From Cystobacter fuscus (GTDB lineage Bacteria; Myxococcota; Myxococcia; Myxococcales; Myxococcaceae), in assembly GCF_002305875.1 (NCBI RefSeq), contig NZ_CP022098.1, positions 7,750,001 through 7,814,000 of the forward strand: 64,000 nt of DNA, in the 5' to 3' direction. Position numbers and translations under genes: made by a program. The notes beneath the pieces are model-generated. The model searched no databases. It saw nothing but the letters and a program-made list of their open reading frames with translations, and was not told where the DNA came from. Of this stretch, positions 26,390 to 35,328 are shown in pieces; positions within the stretch are counted from its first letter, which is position 1; each line of letters starts with the position of its first letter.

Positions 26390-27697
26390 TCATTCCCCGG
26401 CGGGCAGCTTCTCGATGGCGCGGAAGGCCATCAGCCTGCGCAGGAGCAGCCGCGTGATCGCGCGCGTCGGGCGCTCCGAGAAGCGCTCGATCGCATCCCC
26501 CACGGCGAGCGGCTTGCCTCGGTTCAGCGCGCGGATCAGCGCCGCGTGCCCCTTCGCGCCGGGGAGTGCCACCGAGAACCCGTTGGCGGCGACGTGCAGC
26601 TCGTCGCGCCAGGGGACACAGAGGATGGGGTGGGCCGCGTCCGCCCGCACCCGGTCGTTCTTCGCGAGCTCCGGGGCGGGACCTTCAGGCGGCGGCTTCA
26701 GCCCCAGGCCCGTCACCCATCCCAACCAGCGCAGGCGGAGCGCACGCTCGAGTCGAGGTGCCGCCTTCGGGCTCCGGGCGGCCTCGAGCGCCACGGAGAA
26801 GTCGCGTGGGAGCGCTCGTGCGGCCCTGGAGCGCTCGCTCTTCCGGAAGGGCAGCGGCGCGGTCTGTTCCTCCATGGACAGGGCTTCGCCGATGACCTCG
26901 GACAGGGCGGCCTCCACCCAGGAGGCCGCCGTCGAGCCGCGGTCCAGCCCCAGGGAGAGCGTCGTCACCAGCCCCTCATCCACCGACTCCGCGACGTGAC
27001 CGTACTCTCGGGGCCAGTAGAGGAGGTCCCCCGCCTTCCCTTCCAGGACACGCGCGCGCGAGCGGTAGCGCTGGTAGTCGTGAGGGTTCTCGCTCAGCGG
27101 CTGCTCCATCTGCTGGAAGACCTTCGGTGGCCAGGCCAGGAGCCTCTTGCGCCCTTCGATGATGACCGTGAAGACATCCTGGGCATCCGTGTGGGCACCG
27201 AACGGCGTCGCCCGGTAGTTCCCCGCGAACAGATTGCAGTCCGTGCCGCCCCGGAGGAAGCCGGTGCGCTCGAAGAGGCCACTGTAGAAGTCCCGCAGGC
27301 GGAACCAGAGCCCCGGCACGACCGTCTGGCAGTTGTTGAGCATCAGCGCGAAGCAGGTGTAGCCGTGCCGCGCGCGGAGCCGCTCCGCGTACCCTCCGAG
27401 CGAGCCATCCTCCGCCCGGGGCAGCAGCTCCCAGTACCTGTCTCCCAGGTATTCGGAGGTCTGCCGGTAGACCATCTTCGGGTCCCCGAGGTAGAGCCGG
27501 AGTTCATTCGGCCTCCCCGCGCGTGCATCCGCCGCGGCCAGGGTGAGGCCCTGGAAGAGCGCCTCCGGTGTCGTGAGGGGCTCGGGGAACGGACGCCGCA
27601 CCACCGCGGGCCTGCTCAGCGGGTGAGCGCGGAGGTAGCCATCCCAGAAGGTCCCCGGGACAGCGAAGCCGGTCGTTGCATGAGAAGAGTTCTTCAA
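26390..27697 (-). CDS. JmjC-domain 2-oxoglutarate/Fe(II) oxygenase, third paralogue
   Basis: About 435 residues if started at the TTG at 27697, which has a GGAGG site 5 bases before it and gives an N-terminus aligned with the paralogues; the frame stays open to 27874. Iron ligands are intact: His169 and Asp171 (FGAHTDAQD) and His234 (YGHVAESV), with EGRKRLLAWPPK as the likely 2-oxoglutarate strand. The C-terminal domain (HVAANGFSVALPG, then RLLLRRLMAFRAIEKL) corresponds to that of the other two proteins. It runs against the DUF4135 gene, end to end with a 16-base gap, which suggests one shared locus with separate promoters. Substrate unknown; the same peptide is likely. Confidence 0.78.
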   Translation of the reverse strand: MKNSSHATTGFAVPGTFWDGYLRAHPLSRPAVVRRPFPEPLTTPEALFQGLTLAAADARAGRPNELRLYLGDPKMVYRQTSEYLGDRYWELLPRAEDGSLGGYAERLRARHGYTCFALMLNNCQTVVPGLWFRLRDFYSGLFERTGFLRGGTDCNLFAGNYRATPFGAHTDAQDVFTVIIEGRKRLLAWPPKVFQQMEQPLSENPHDYQRYRSRARVLEGKAGDLLYWPREYGHVAESVDEGLVTTLSLGLDRGSTAASWVEAALSEVIGEALSMEEQTAPLPFRKSERSRAARALPRDFSVALEAARSPKAAPRLERALRLRWLGWVTGLGLKPPPEGPAPELAKNDRVRADAAHPILCVPWRDELHVAANGFSVALPGAKGHAALIRALNRGKPLAVGDAIERFSERPTRAITRLLLRRLMAFRAIEKLPAGE

Positions 27698-28203
27698 CTC
27701 CACCTCCCGTGGCCTGTACGCCGCGACGTGCTTTGCTACATCGCCCACGTGCGTTGGGGAAGTCCTCGAAGGGCCAGGGGGCAGCCAACTCGTAGTACCT
27801 GGAGATGTCTTCCACTCCAGCCTCAGTCTTGAGATTTCGTCGCCAGCCGGTGGAGCAGTGACCCCGGGGTACATACCTCTTCGGCGATCATCCTGAGCAC
27901 TCGGCGCCGGGCTGCCGGGGTTCGTTGTTGACGCAGCCGTCGACGGAGGCCAGCAGGCTCATCAGCAGCCACCGCGAGGTGGACGGGCGGAAGGAAGACA
28001 AGGGGGAGTTCATGCCCGCGGCGAGTATCGGACACTCATGGCGGCACCGTCGCAAAAAGGTGGAGTTCGTGTCCTGCCCTCACGGAAGCACGCGCTTAAA
28101 CCCGAAAAAATGCGCCGATGGCTCCTAGGCGGCATCGCGTCCCTGCTCGAAGCAGCGAGACCCGACCCACCCTGATTCCCGGTAGCAAGAGAGGAAGGCC
28201 CGT
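27698..28203. other. Intergenic region with small open frames only
   Basis: About 500 bases between the start of the third JmjC gene and the RlpA-like gene. The best small frame is on the plus strand, 28012-28128: 38 residues with a GGGGGAG site 4 bases before its ATG, ending in a Cys/Ser/Thr-bearing stretch (FVSCPHGST, then PKKCADGS). A 41-residue minus-strand frame (28013 to 27888) starts like a lipoprotein signal (WLLMSLLASVDGC) but ends at once. Both are weak, and they overlap antisense. The promoters of the two flanking genes must lie here; I cannot point to clear -35/-10 pairs. Confidence 0.4.
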
Positions 28204-28605
28204 ATGAACAAGAAGCTCGTTCGTCGAACCGCCGTCACCGCGACCGTCATGGGCCTGTTCGGCCTGGCGGGAACCCTGCTCGTGCCCTCCGCCAATGCCT
28301 CCCAGGCAAGTACCCTCGCCACCTGCAACGCCACCTGGTACGGAGCGGTGGGCGAAATCCCCGAGGGATGGCCGACCGCCAGCGGTGAGCCCTTCCACCG
28401 AATGGCGCTCAAGGCCGCGCACAACTCCCTGCCGTTCGGCACCCGGGTCAAGGTGTCCTACCAGGGCCGGTCCGTCACCGTGACCATCAATGATCGCGGA
28501 GGCTTTGGCGGCGCGACGTGCCTGGACCTCACCTACGGAGCGTTCACGCAGATCGCCAATACCGACCTCGGCGTCATCCCCGTGCAGTACGAGATCCTCA
28601 AGTGA
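28204..28605 (+). CDS. Small secreted RlpA-like double-psi beta-barrel protein
   Basis: 133 residues with a GAGAGGAAGG ribosome site. A signal peptide (KKLVRR, then a hydrophobic stretch, VPSANASQA) covers about residues 1-34. The mature part is a single double-psi barrel: ATWYGAVGE, TASGEPFHRMALKAAHNSLPFGTRVKVSY, then VTINDRGGFGG and LDLTYGAFTQIA, the RlpA/expansin-like pattern. RlpA proteins cleave or bind cell-wall glycan strands, while single-barrel relatives may loosen polysaccharide or inhibit proteases. The Asp in NDRGG is kept. Two Cys (in ATCNATW and GATCLD) could form a disulfide outside the cell. Confidence 0.85.
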   Translation: MNKKLVRRTAVTATVMGLFGLAGTLLVPSANASQASTLATCNATWYGAVGEIPEGWPTASGEPFHRMALKAAHNSLPFGTRVKVSYQGRSVTVTINDRGGFGGATCLDLTYGAFTQIANTDLGVIPVQYEILK

Positions 28606-28846
28606 GAGCATGCCCGTGCGCCGGTCCACGGTGTGACATGCCGTGCCCGTGAGTACCAACGCCCTGACGGGGTCCTCCTGCCCGGTGTGCGAGGTGCGCG
28701 AGGCCACCACCTGACGTCTCCTTCCCCAAGCTGGAGTTCGGACGCGGCTCCGTGTGCGGTGTGGTCTAGCGCACGGAGCTGTCCAAATCGAGGCCGGCCT
28801 CTGGTTGGGCATGGAGAGCGACGGGTGCGACATCTACCGGTGGCAC

Positions 28847-29485
28847 TCACACGACATCCACCATCCAGGAGCGCCACTCCGTGGGAGCATCCCAGCGTCG
28901 TAGGTATTGCTCCCGCTCCACCTCTGGCAAGTTCTTCCAGAACGGGGACCAGGCGTGAAGAAACCAATATTCTCCATTGCCCTGCCGCCATCCCGAAGAA
29001 GCGGGCTCATACCCAGGAAACGCCCGCCAGGGAGGGGGCATGTCCCCTCCCTGATTGAGGTTCCGAGTCTCCGAGAGGAAGACTTCATTCAGTCCAATCA
29101 GGGAGAGATGGCAGACCAGTTCACTCCAAGACGTCACCAGGACCAGGAGTCGCGCTTCGCCGCCATGCCCATGATCCTCACAATGAGGAATGCGCGTGAG
29201 AACTTGTTCTCGGCGGAGAAAACCCAGCCAGCCCGAATGGGCGTAGGCCGGAAGATACTGATGAGCGGTTCGTGTGCAGACGCAGCAGCCTGGTGGGAAT
29301 GAAAGCGTGCGCTCCGCCCGCCAACGCTCCAACACGGGGAGGGTCAAGAACAAGTCAGCCTGCCGCAGCATGGGATAGCCCGCGTAGGCCAGGGTTGTCT
29401 CGTCCTCGGCCAGGGGATGTTTCAGCGGAGGACCCGAGCGCTTCTTGAGTCCGAAGATACGCCGGATCTGGCGGTCCAGTTTCAT
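28847..29485 (-). CDS. Unknown protein paired with the LysM gene (possible immunity or partner protein)
   Basis: 212 residues, not recognised. It has no signal peptide. Features seen are a basic N-terminus (QIRRIFGLKKRS), a Cys cluster PPGCCVCTRTAHQYLPA, and an aromatic-rich C-terminal third (GEYWFLHAWSPFWKNLPE, then WDAPTEWRSWM). It follows the LysM gene by 21 bases on the same strand, in a tract of lower G+C than its surroundings. The pair layout (a LysM protein with a glycine-rich membrane-like tail, then a small soluble protein) is what one sees for secreted effectors with their immunity proteins, but nothing in this sequence proves that role. Confidence 0.5.
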   Translation of the reverse strand: MKLDRQIRRIFGLKKRSGPPLKHPLAEDETTLAYAGYPMLRQADLFLTLPVLERWRAERTLSFPPGCCVCTRTAHQYLPAYAHSGWLGFLRREQVLTRIPHCEDHGHGGEARLLVLVTSWSELVCHLSLIGLNEVFLSETRNLNQGGDMPPPWRAFPGYEPASSGWRQGNGEYWFLHAWSPFWKNLPEVEREQYLRRWDAPTEWRSWMVDVV

Positions 29486-29506
29486 GAGTCTCAGGAGTGA
29501 AAGCCG

Positions 29507-30526
29507 CTAATTTTCATCAATGAAGTCCGCGACCCAGTCCGCTCCAAAATAACCCGCCGTTCCAACGATGAGTGCGCCCGCGAACCCCGTGAGAATGGCT
29601 CCAGGTCCCGTTTCGACCCCCGCCGCAGCACCGAGCAGACCGCCAGCCTTCGCCCCCGCGACGGCCGCAGCCCACCCGCCGACTTGACGAATACCCTCCG
29701 CCGCTATGGGCTTGACGGAGCCCTGCTTCACGGATTTGGACGTGGCTTTTCCTATATCATAGACCGTGAATGCCATTCCAACGACCTGGACCCCTCGTAA
29801 GCTCCGAGTCATCATCATGGCATTTTTCGACTTGATGGCCGACGCGGGGATATTCCCCTCCAGCAGAACCTCCCCCTCTACGGAGGCAATGACGGTCTTG
29901 AGCTTCTCGATGCGAGGCTGGAGACTGGGGGTTGATTTCTGAATCCGTGCAAGGTCAGCGAGGATTGCCTCTGTCGAGTGGATCTTCACCCCGGCGGCCG
30001 TGGCTTTCTTGATGTCAATATAAACAGGACGGCCCGCGATATTGGGGGCTCCGCCTCTTCTGGTGCTCGCGGACAGGAACCTGCTCTGGTTTTGCCCCAG
30101 CGCATGCTCTCCCAATGAGAAGGTCGCCTTGGAATTGGGAGGCTTCATTCCAAAAATCTCTGGATTCGCTTGAATATATTGAGCTTGGCTGGGGCCTGGA
30201 AATTCCAGGACCTTTCTCACTAGCTTACCCGAAGGCAGAACCTCATCCGCCAGAACGAAGAGGAAGGCCCGCCATGGGTTGTCGTCAATGAGTGTGTTGC
30301 TGGAACTCATCTGCGGCCCCATCGCCCGCCCACCGCCATGTGCCGCGGGAATGAGGACCTTGTCTCCAAGCTTCAACCATCCATGGCGCGGATGTCCAAC
30401 TGGGAACCGGTTCATGATGAGCGAGTTCCGCTGCTTGAGGTCATCGAGCGAGACCCGGTAGTGCTTGGCGATGAGCCACAGGGAACTCAAACCATCTTTG
30501 TCATTAACCGTATGAGGATTGGGCAT
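29507..30526 (-). CDS. LysM-domain protein with glycine-rich membrane-active-like C-terminus
   Basis: 339 residues from the ATG at 30526; a GTG at 30532 is in frame. Residues 1-60 form a LysM-type unit: NPHTVNDKDGLSSLWLIAKH, LDDLKQRNSL, then LKLGDKVLIP. A middle region carries GQNQSRFLSASTRRGGAP and YIDIKKATAAGVKIHSTEAI. The C-terminal 60 residues are a glycine-zipper stretch (AGAKAGGLLGAAAGV, GFAGALIVGTAGYFGADW) able to enter membranes. There is no signal peptide, so export would need a dedicated system such as type VI secretion. Codon use and G+C differ from neighbours, which suggests transfer. Forms a two-gene unit with the next minus-strand gene. Confidence 0.6.
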   Translation of the reverse strand: MPNPHTVNDKDGLSSLWLIAKHYRVSLDDLKQRNSLIMNRFPVGHPRHGWLKLGDKVLIPAAHGGGRAMGPQMSSSNTLIDDNPWRAFLFVLADEVLPSGKLVRKVLEFPGPSQAQYIQANPEIFGMKPPNSKATFSLGEHALGQNQSRFLSASTRRGGAPNIAGRPVYIDIKKATAAGVKIHSTEAILADLARIQKSTPSLQPRIEKLKTVIASVEGEVLLEGNIPASAIKSKNAMMMTRSLRGVQVVGMAFTVYDIGKATSKSVKQGSVKPIAAEGIRQVGGWAAAVAGAKAGGLLGAAAGVETGPGAILTGFAGALIVGTAGYFGADWVADFIDEN

Positions 30527-30852
30527 GAGCACCTAGGCCGTGGCTTGGGCACGGAGGATAGGCGTGAGTTGAAAAGACCTGCAAGGCTAGGGCTACGTTC
30601 AGGACGCCACATGACAGTGAATTTTTCGCGCAGGAATAAACGAGGCTGCCGCGGCTGTCCGCCAGACGACAGGTCGATACCGCGTACACCTACCCCATCG
30701 TAGAGGTATGCACGACGCAAGGTGGCCTCCATCGCATCCGCCAGGAGGCCAGCCCATGCTGCCGACCATCGAGCACCCGCGCCGCCCTCCACTCACTCCT
30801 GTGGGGAAATCCGCGCGGCCCGTCGAACAAGCAGGAGACGTCCTCTCCTGCC
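30527..30852. other. Intergenic region upstream of the LysM gene
   Basis: About 325 bases between the LysM gene start and the end of the alpha/beta hydrolase gene. It should hold the promoter of the LysM pair on the minus strand. Open frames in it (for example minus 30792-30487) overlap the LysM start and show no domain. I see no RNA gene or terminator with a U-run. Confidence 0.4.
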
Positions 30853-31728
30853 CTACTCCTGGATGAAGGCCAGCAGGTCGCGGTTGATGACGTCCTTGTT
30901 GATCGAGCACATGCCGTGGCTGAAGCCCGGATAGCTCTTGAGCCGCGCGCCCTTGACCAGCGAGACCGTGAGCTTCGCCGCGCCGTCGATCGGCACGATC
31001 TGATCGTCGTCGCCGTGCATCACCAGGGTCGGTACGTCGAACTTGGCGAGATCGGCGCGGAAGTCGGTCTCCGAGAAGGCCTTGATGCAGTCGTACTCGG
31101 CCTTCAGCCCACCCATCATGCCCTGCATCCAGAAGCTGTCGCGCAGCCCTTCCGAGACCTTCACGCCCGGGCGGTTGAAGCCGTAGAACGCCACGCTCAG
31201 CTCCTTGAAGAAGCTCGAGCGGTCACCGAGCACTCCGGCGCGGATGCCATCGAACACGTCGATGGGCAGGCCGTTCGGGTGCCAGTCGGTCTTGAGCATG
31301 ATCGGTGGCACGGCGCCGATGAGCACGGCCTTGGCGACTCGCGAAGTCCCATGACGGCCGATATACCGCGTGACCTCGCCGCCTCCCGTCGAGTGGCCGA
31401 CATGGATGGCCTTCTCGAGGCCGAGCGCGGTGGTCAACTGGGCGAGATCATCCGCATAGGTGTCCATGTCGTGGCCGTCCCACGGCTGTGACGAGCGGCC
31501 GTGACCGCGGCGATCGTGGGCGATGGTGCGGTAGCCCCGCGCCGACAGGAACAGCATCTGATCCTCCCAGGCATCCGCGGTGAGCGGCCAGCCATGAGAG
31601 AAGACGATGGGCTTGCCATTCTTCGGGCCCCAGTCCTTGAAGTAGATCTGGGTGCCATCCCGGGTGGTGAGATAGCTGCCAGAAATCTTGCCAGCGCGCT
31701 CGGTGAGAGAGTCCGTCTGGGTATTCAT
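30853..31728 (-). CDS. Alpha/beta hydrolase of the non-heme chloroperoxidase/arylesterase type
   Basis: 291 residues. The chain shows [15 protein letters not shown], the oxyanion segment [16 protein letters not shown], the nucleophile elbow [14 protein letters not shown] with Ser in GHSTG, an acid in [10 protein letters not shown] and the His in [11 protein letters not shown]. The long match in order and spacing is to cofactor-free haloperoxidases, which are chiefly esterases with perhydrolase side activity. It is exported by no visible signal, so cytoplasmic. Single gene; the 239 bases upstream to the cobS end are its promoter region. Confidence 0.92.
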   Translation of the reverse strand: MNTQTDSLTERAGKISGSYLTTRDGTQIYFKDWGPKNGKPIVFSHGWPLTADAWEDQMLFLSARGYRTIAHDRRGHGRSSQPWDGHDMDTYADDLAQLTTALGLEKAIHVGHSTGGGEVTRYIGRHGTSRVAKAVLIGAVPPIMLKTDWHPNGLPIDVFDGIRAGVLGDRSSFFKELSVAFYGFNRPGVKVSEGLRDSFWMQGMMGGLKAEYDCIKAFSETDFRADLAKFDVPTLVMHGDDDQIVPIDGAAKLTVSLVKGARLKSYPGFSHGMCSINKDVINRDLLAFIQE

Positions 31729-31967
31729 GGATGTTTCCTTTCAGCGTGTGAGGGAACAAGCAACCGTGATCCTGCACGTCTGGGCTTCGACCCTCCATCG
31801 TACCGGGGTTTGAAAGGCCCCATACCAAGGTTCAGGTCAATCGACCCATCTGTACAAAAGACGGTGCAAGCGGCAGCCACCCTAATCACCGCCGAGTCCT
31901 GCCGAATCACTCAAAGGAGTGAGCCATGGCTCCCCATCATCTTCATCGGTCCCTATAACGACCTCGC

Positions 31968-32744
31968 TCAGGCCACCTCGCCGCGTGCCAGCGCCAGGAC
32001 GAGCAGCAGGGCACACTCCCCCACCTGCTGCGTGGCCCCCAGGAAGTCCCCGGTGATGCCTCCCGCGCGCACCCAGAAGCGCCAGCCGCACACGAGCGCG
32101 GTGAGGCCAGCGGCCGCCAGGAGGGCCCACGCCGTGGTCGCCTCCAGCCCTCCCCGCCACAGCAGCGCGCCCATCAGCAGGACGGGACAGGCGGTGGCCA
32201 GCATCGCCTGGGCGCCAGAGACACGCACCATGCTCCGGCTGCGTGAGGTCGCATCGCTCGACACGTAGGGAAGGCTCACCATCAGCCAGATGGGAGGGGT
32301 GCGCGCCAGGCACTGGCTCAGCACGAGCGCCAGGGGTGCTGCCTCATCGAGTCTCGCCAGCAGCGCGATGCGCAGCACCAGCACGACGCACAGCGCCGCC
32401 GCGCCAAAGGTGCCAATGCGACTATCCTTGAGGATCTCGAAGAGGCGCGTGCGCTCGTACGCGCCCCCGAGCGCGTCGGCGGTGTCGGCCAGGCCGTCCT
32501 CGTGAAGGGCTCCCGTGAGCAGCATCCCCACGCCCACCACCAACGTGGCGGCCACCAGCGGCCCCGCGCGCTCGACGGCCAGCCAGATCAACGCCAGCAA
32601 CCCACCAAGGCTCGCGCCCACCAGCGGAAACCAGCCCGAGGCCCACTGCCAGTCCGCCGGGGCGTAGGGAAAGCCTCCCACGGGAATGCGGGTGTAGAAG
32701 GCGAAGGCCGCACGGGCGCCCCGAAGCACGGAAGGCAGCGGCAT
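31968..32744 (-). CDS. cobS: Adenosylcobinamide-GDP ribazoletransferase
   Basis: 258 residues from the ATG at 32744. An integral membrane enzyme that joins adenosylcobinamide-GDP with alpha-ribazole (phosphate) to give adenosylcobalamin (phosphate). Family marks: FYTRIPVG near residue 17, WFPLVGASLGGLLAL, LLTGALHEDGLADTADALGG with its metal-binding Asp residues, and LKDSRIGTFGAAALCVVLVLRI, plus several hydrophobic segments. It is the last gene of the 25-gene cobalamin operon; its ATG overlaps the cobT stop by one base. Confidence 0.95.
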   Translation of the reverse strand: MPLPSVLRGARAAFAFYTRIPVGGFPYAPADWQWASGWFPLVGASLGGLLALIWLAVERAGPLVAATLVVGVGMLLTGALHEDGLADTADALGGAYERTRLFEILKDSRIGTFGAAALCVVLVLRIALLARLDEAAPLALVLSQCLARTPPIWLMVSLPYVSSDATSRSRSMVRVSGAQAMLATACPVLLMGALLWRGGLEATTAWALLAAAGLTALVCGWRFWVRAGGITGDFLGATQQVGECALLLVLALARGEVA

Positions 32745-33844
32745 CAGCCCCGCCCCTTGTCTGGAACCCCGGCCTCCTCGAAGGTGGCCATGCCCGCGTG
32801 AAGCGCGCACGCGGCGTCCACCAGCGGCAGTGCCGTCAGCGCGCCACTGCCCTCCCCCAGCCGCATTCCCAGCTCGAGCAGCGGCCTCGCGCCCAGTGCC
32901 TCCAGCACGTGCCGGTGGCCCGCCTCCGCCGAGCGGTGGGCGAACAGCATCCACTCCCGCGCTCCCGGCACCATCCGCTCCAGCGCCAGCATGGCCACCG
33001 AGACGATGAAGCCGTCTACCAGCACGGCCTTGCGCCGCTCGATGGCTCGCGCCGCCGCGCCCACCAGGGCGGCGATGTCCCGTCCCCCCGCGGACCGCAC
33101 GGCATGCTCGGGACTCGCGCCCCGGAGCCGCCGCACCGCATCGCGCACCACCTCCACCTTGCGCGCCAGTCCCGCCTCGTCCACGCCCGTGCCCCGGCCC
33201 ACCACCTCCTCCGCCTCCCGCCCGAGCAGCAGCGCCGCCACCGCGGCCGCCACGGTGGTGTTGCCAATGCCCATCTCTCCCAGCACCACCAGGCGCACCT
33301 CGTCCGGGAGCGTGTCCACCTCCGCCGCTCCCGCCGCCAGCGCGCGCTCGAAGGTGGCCTCGCTCATCGCATCCTCCACCCGCAGGTCCCCTCCCGGCTC
33401 GTCCGCCACCGGGTCGCGCCGGAAGGAGACGCCCTCGACGGGACGGGGCGACAGCGGCCGCATCACCCCCACGTCCACCACGCGCAGCGGCACACCCAGA
33501 TGCCGGCACAGGACACTGGAGGCCGCGCCACCCCGAAGGAAGTTCTCCACCATCGCCCCGGTGACGGCCGACGGATAGGGTGAGACGCCGTGACGGGTGA
33601 CGGCGTGATCCGACGCGAAGAGCAGGGCCGCCGCGGGCCGGCTCCGAGGCAGGGTCGTGCCCTGCAACCCGGCCAGCTTCACCGCCACCTCCTCCAGTGC
33701 CCCCAGGCTGCCCGGGGGCTTGGTGAGGCGCGACTGTCTTTCCCGTGCGCGCTCGGCCGCCGCGAGGTCCGGCGCCGGAATGTTCCAACGTCCCCGCGCC
33801 GACTCCACCGCCCGCGCGCTCGTCTCGTTGTCCCGAGCGCTCAC
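32744..33844 (-). CDS. cobT: Nicotinate-nucleotide--dimethylbenzimidazole phosphoribosyltransferase
   Basis: 366 residues starting at GTG 33844, which overlaps the cbiP stop (GTGA). CobT makes alpha-ribazole phosphate from nicotinate mononucleotide and dimethylbenzimidazole. Motifs: RLTKPPGSLGALE near residue 39, LLFASDHAVTRHGVSPYP, FLRGGAASSVLC, LVVLGEMGIGNTTVAAA, and EPLLELGMRLGEGSGA-type C-terminal sequence with the catalytic Glu region (FEEAGVPDKG). The base donor is probably made by BluB, encoded at 53801-54454. Confidence 0.95.
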   Translation of the reverse strand: MSARDNETSARAVESARGRWNIPAPDLAAAERARERQSRLTKPPGSLGALEEVAVKLAGLQGTTLPRSRPAAALLFASDHAVTRHGVSPYPSAVTGAMVENFLRGGAASSVLCRHLGVPLRVVDVGVMRPLSPRPVEGVSFRRDPVADEPGGDLRVEDAMSEATFERALAAGAAEVDTLPDEVRLVVLGEMGIGNTTVAAAVAALLLGREAEEVVGRGTGVDEAGLARKVEVVRDAVRRLRGASPEHAVRSAGGRDIAALVGAAARAIERRKAVLVDGFIVSVAMLALERMVPGAREWMLFAHRSAEAGHRHVLEALGARPLLELGMRLGEGSGALTALPLVDAACALHAGMATFEEAGVPDKGRG

Positions 33845-35328
33845 AGCCCCACCATCTGGTCGAGGTGCGTGAGATCCAGTGCACTCGCGAAGTGATCGGC
33901 GAGCACCTCGTACGGGTCGGCCGGTGCGAGACCCGCCGTCGTCACGCCGAGCTCCGACAGCAGCGCCCGCCGCACCGGAACGTTCTCGAAGAGGCCGTGC
34001 ACGAGGGTGCCCGCCACCTTTCCTCCCCGTGCCACGCAGCCCTCGGGCACCTGGTTCGCCTGCTCGCCAGGCCGCACCCGCAGGCCAAAGGGTTGTGCGC
34101 CCGGCGCCACCGTCACCTGCCCACAATGGATTTCATAGCCCCGCACCTCGGCACCTCCCGCGGCGCGCATCCCGGGCAGCCCCTCCCCGAGCCGCAGGGA
34201 CACCGGCGCGGTGGACTTCTCCTTCTCGAAGCGCGTCACCACCGGCAGCAGGCCCAGCCCCGCCACATCCGGCTCCGGTGACTCCACGCCCAGCGGATCC
34301 AAAATGCGCTCGCCCATCATCTGGTAGCCACCGCAGATGCCCAGCACCGGTTGCCCCTCGTGCACCCGCCGCATCAGCGCTCCCGCCAACCCCGTGCGCC
34401 GCAGCCAGCCCAGATCGTTCGCCGTGCACTTGGTGCCCGGGATGATGACGAGCCGCGCTCCCTCCAGCTCCTCGGGCCGCTCGCACCAGCGCACCTCGAC
34501 TCCCGGCTCGCGCGCCAGTGGCTCGAACTCATCGAAGTTGGACAGGCGCGGCAGTCTCAGGATGCACACGAGCGCCTCTCCCCGCGCCTCCGGCTCACCC
34601 TTGCGCAGGTCCAGCGAGTCCTCACTGGCGATGCCCGTGTCTCCCAGGTGGGGAATGACGCCGGCCACGCGGATGCCGCACCGCTTCTCCAAGAAGCGCA
34701 CCCCGCCCTCGAAGAGGGTTGGATCTCCGCGGAACTTGTTCACCACCAGGGCTCGCACCCGCGCCCGCTCCGAGGGCTCGAGCAGCTCCAGCGTCCCCAC
34801 CAGCGCCGCCAGCGCCCCTCCCCGCTCGATGTCCGTCACCAGGGCCACCGGGGCGTCGGCTCGCTCGGCCACCCACATGTTCACGAGGTCGCGATCCTTG
34901 AGGTTCACCTCCGCCGGGCTGCCCGCCCCCTCGATGATGACCAGCTCATGGCGCTCGCGAAGCGAGTCCAACGCCTGCCCCACCACCTCGCGCAGCTCGG
35001 GCTTGTGCCGGTGGTAGTCCCGGAAGTGCATGCTCCCCAGCACCCGGCCCATCACCACCACCTGGGAGCCCGACGTCGTCTCGGGTTTGAGGAGGATGGG
35101 ATTCATCTCCGCGCACGGCACCGCTCGCGCCGCCTCGGCCTGGGCGTACTGGGCCCGGCCAATCTCCGCTCCATCCGGCGTCACCGCGGAGTTGAGCGCC
35201 ATGTTCTGCGACTTGAAGGGCGCCACCTTGAAACCCCGCCGCGCGTAGATGCGGCAGAGAGCCGTCACCAGCAGGCTCTTGCCCACGCTGGAGGCGGTGC
35301 CTTGGATCATCAGGGTACGGGCCTTCAT
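33841..35328 (-). CDS. cbiP: Cobyric acid synthase (glutamine-hydrolysing)
   Basis: 495 residues from the ATG at 35328 (CobQ in the aerobic naming). It amidates four side chains (b, d, e, g) of adenosylcobyrinic a,c-diamide. The N-terminal dethiobiotin-synthase-like ATP domain has GTASSVGKSLLVTALCRIY and PFKSQNMALNS; the C-terminal class I glutaminase domain has VIIPGTKCTANDL, GICGGYQMMG with the nucleophile Cys, and GYEIHCGQ with the His. The longer open frame upstream to 36351 is a shadow over cobD. It overlaps cobD by 4 bases (ATGA). Confidence 0.96.
   Translation of the reverse strand: MKARTLMIQGTASSVGKSLLVTALCRIYARRGFKVAPFKSQNMALNSAVTPDGAEIGRAQYAQAEAARAVPCAEMNPILLKPETTSGSQVVVMGRVLGSMHFRDYHRHKPELREVVGQALDSLRERHELVIIEGAGSPAEVNLKDRDLVNMWVAERADAPVALVTDIERGGALAALVGTLELLEPSERARVRALVVNKFRGDPTLFEGGVRFLEKRCGIRVAGVIPHLGDTGIASEDSLDLRKGEPEARGEALVCILRLPRLSNFDEFEPLAREPGVEVRWCERPEELEGARLVIIPGTKCTANDLGWLRRTGLAGALMRRVHEGQPVLGICGGYQMMGERILDPLGVESPEPDVAGLGLLPVVTRFEKEKSTAPVSLRLGEGLPGMRAAGGAEVRGYEIHCGQVTVAPGAQPFGLRVRPGEQANQVPEGCVARGGKVAGTLVHGLFENVPVRRALLSELGVTTAGLAPADPYEVLADHFASALDLTHLDQMVGL

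Noticed and set aside
27504-27815. A 103-codon minus-strand frame with a GAGG site and a sensible-looking first 20 residues
   Set aside because: Most of it overlaps the N-terminal coding part of the third JmjC protein in another frame and it turns Pro/Gly/Arg-rich; no domain supports it.
30487-30792. A 101-codon minus-strand frame before the LysM gene
   Set aside because: It overlaps the LysM start, has no domain and shows no ribosome site; perhaps decayed coding sequence, but not supportable.
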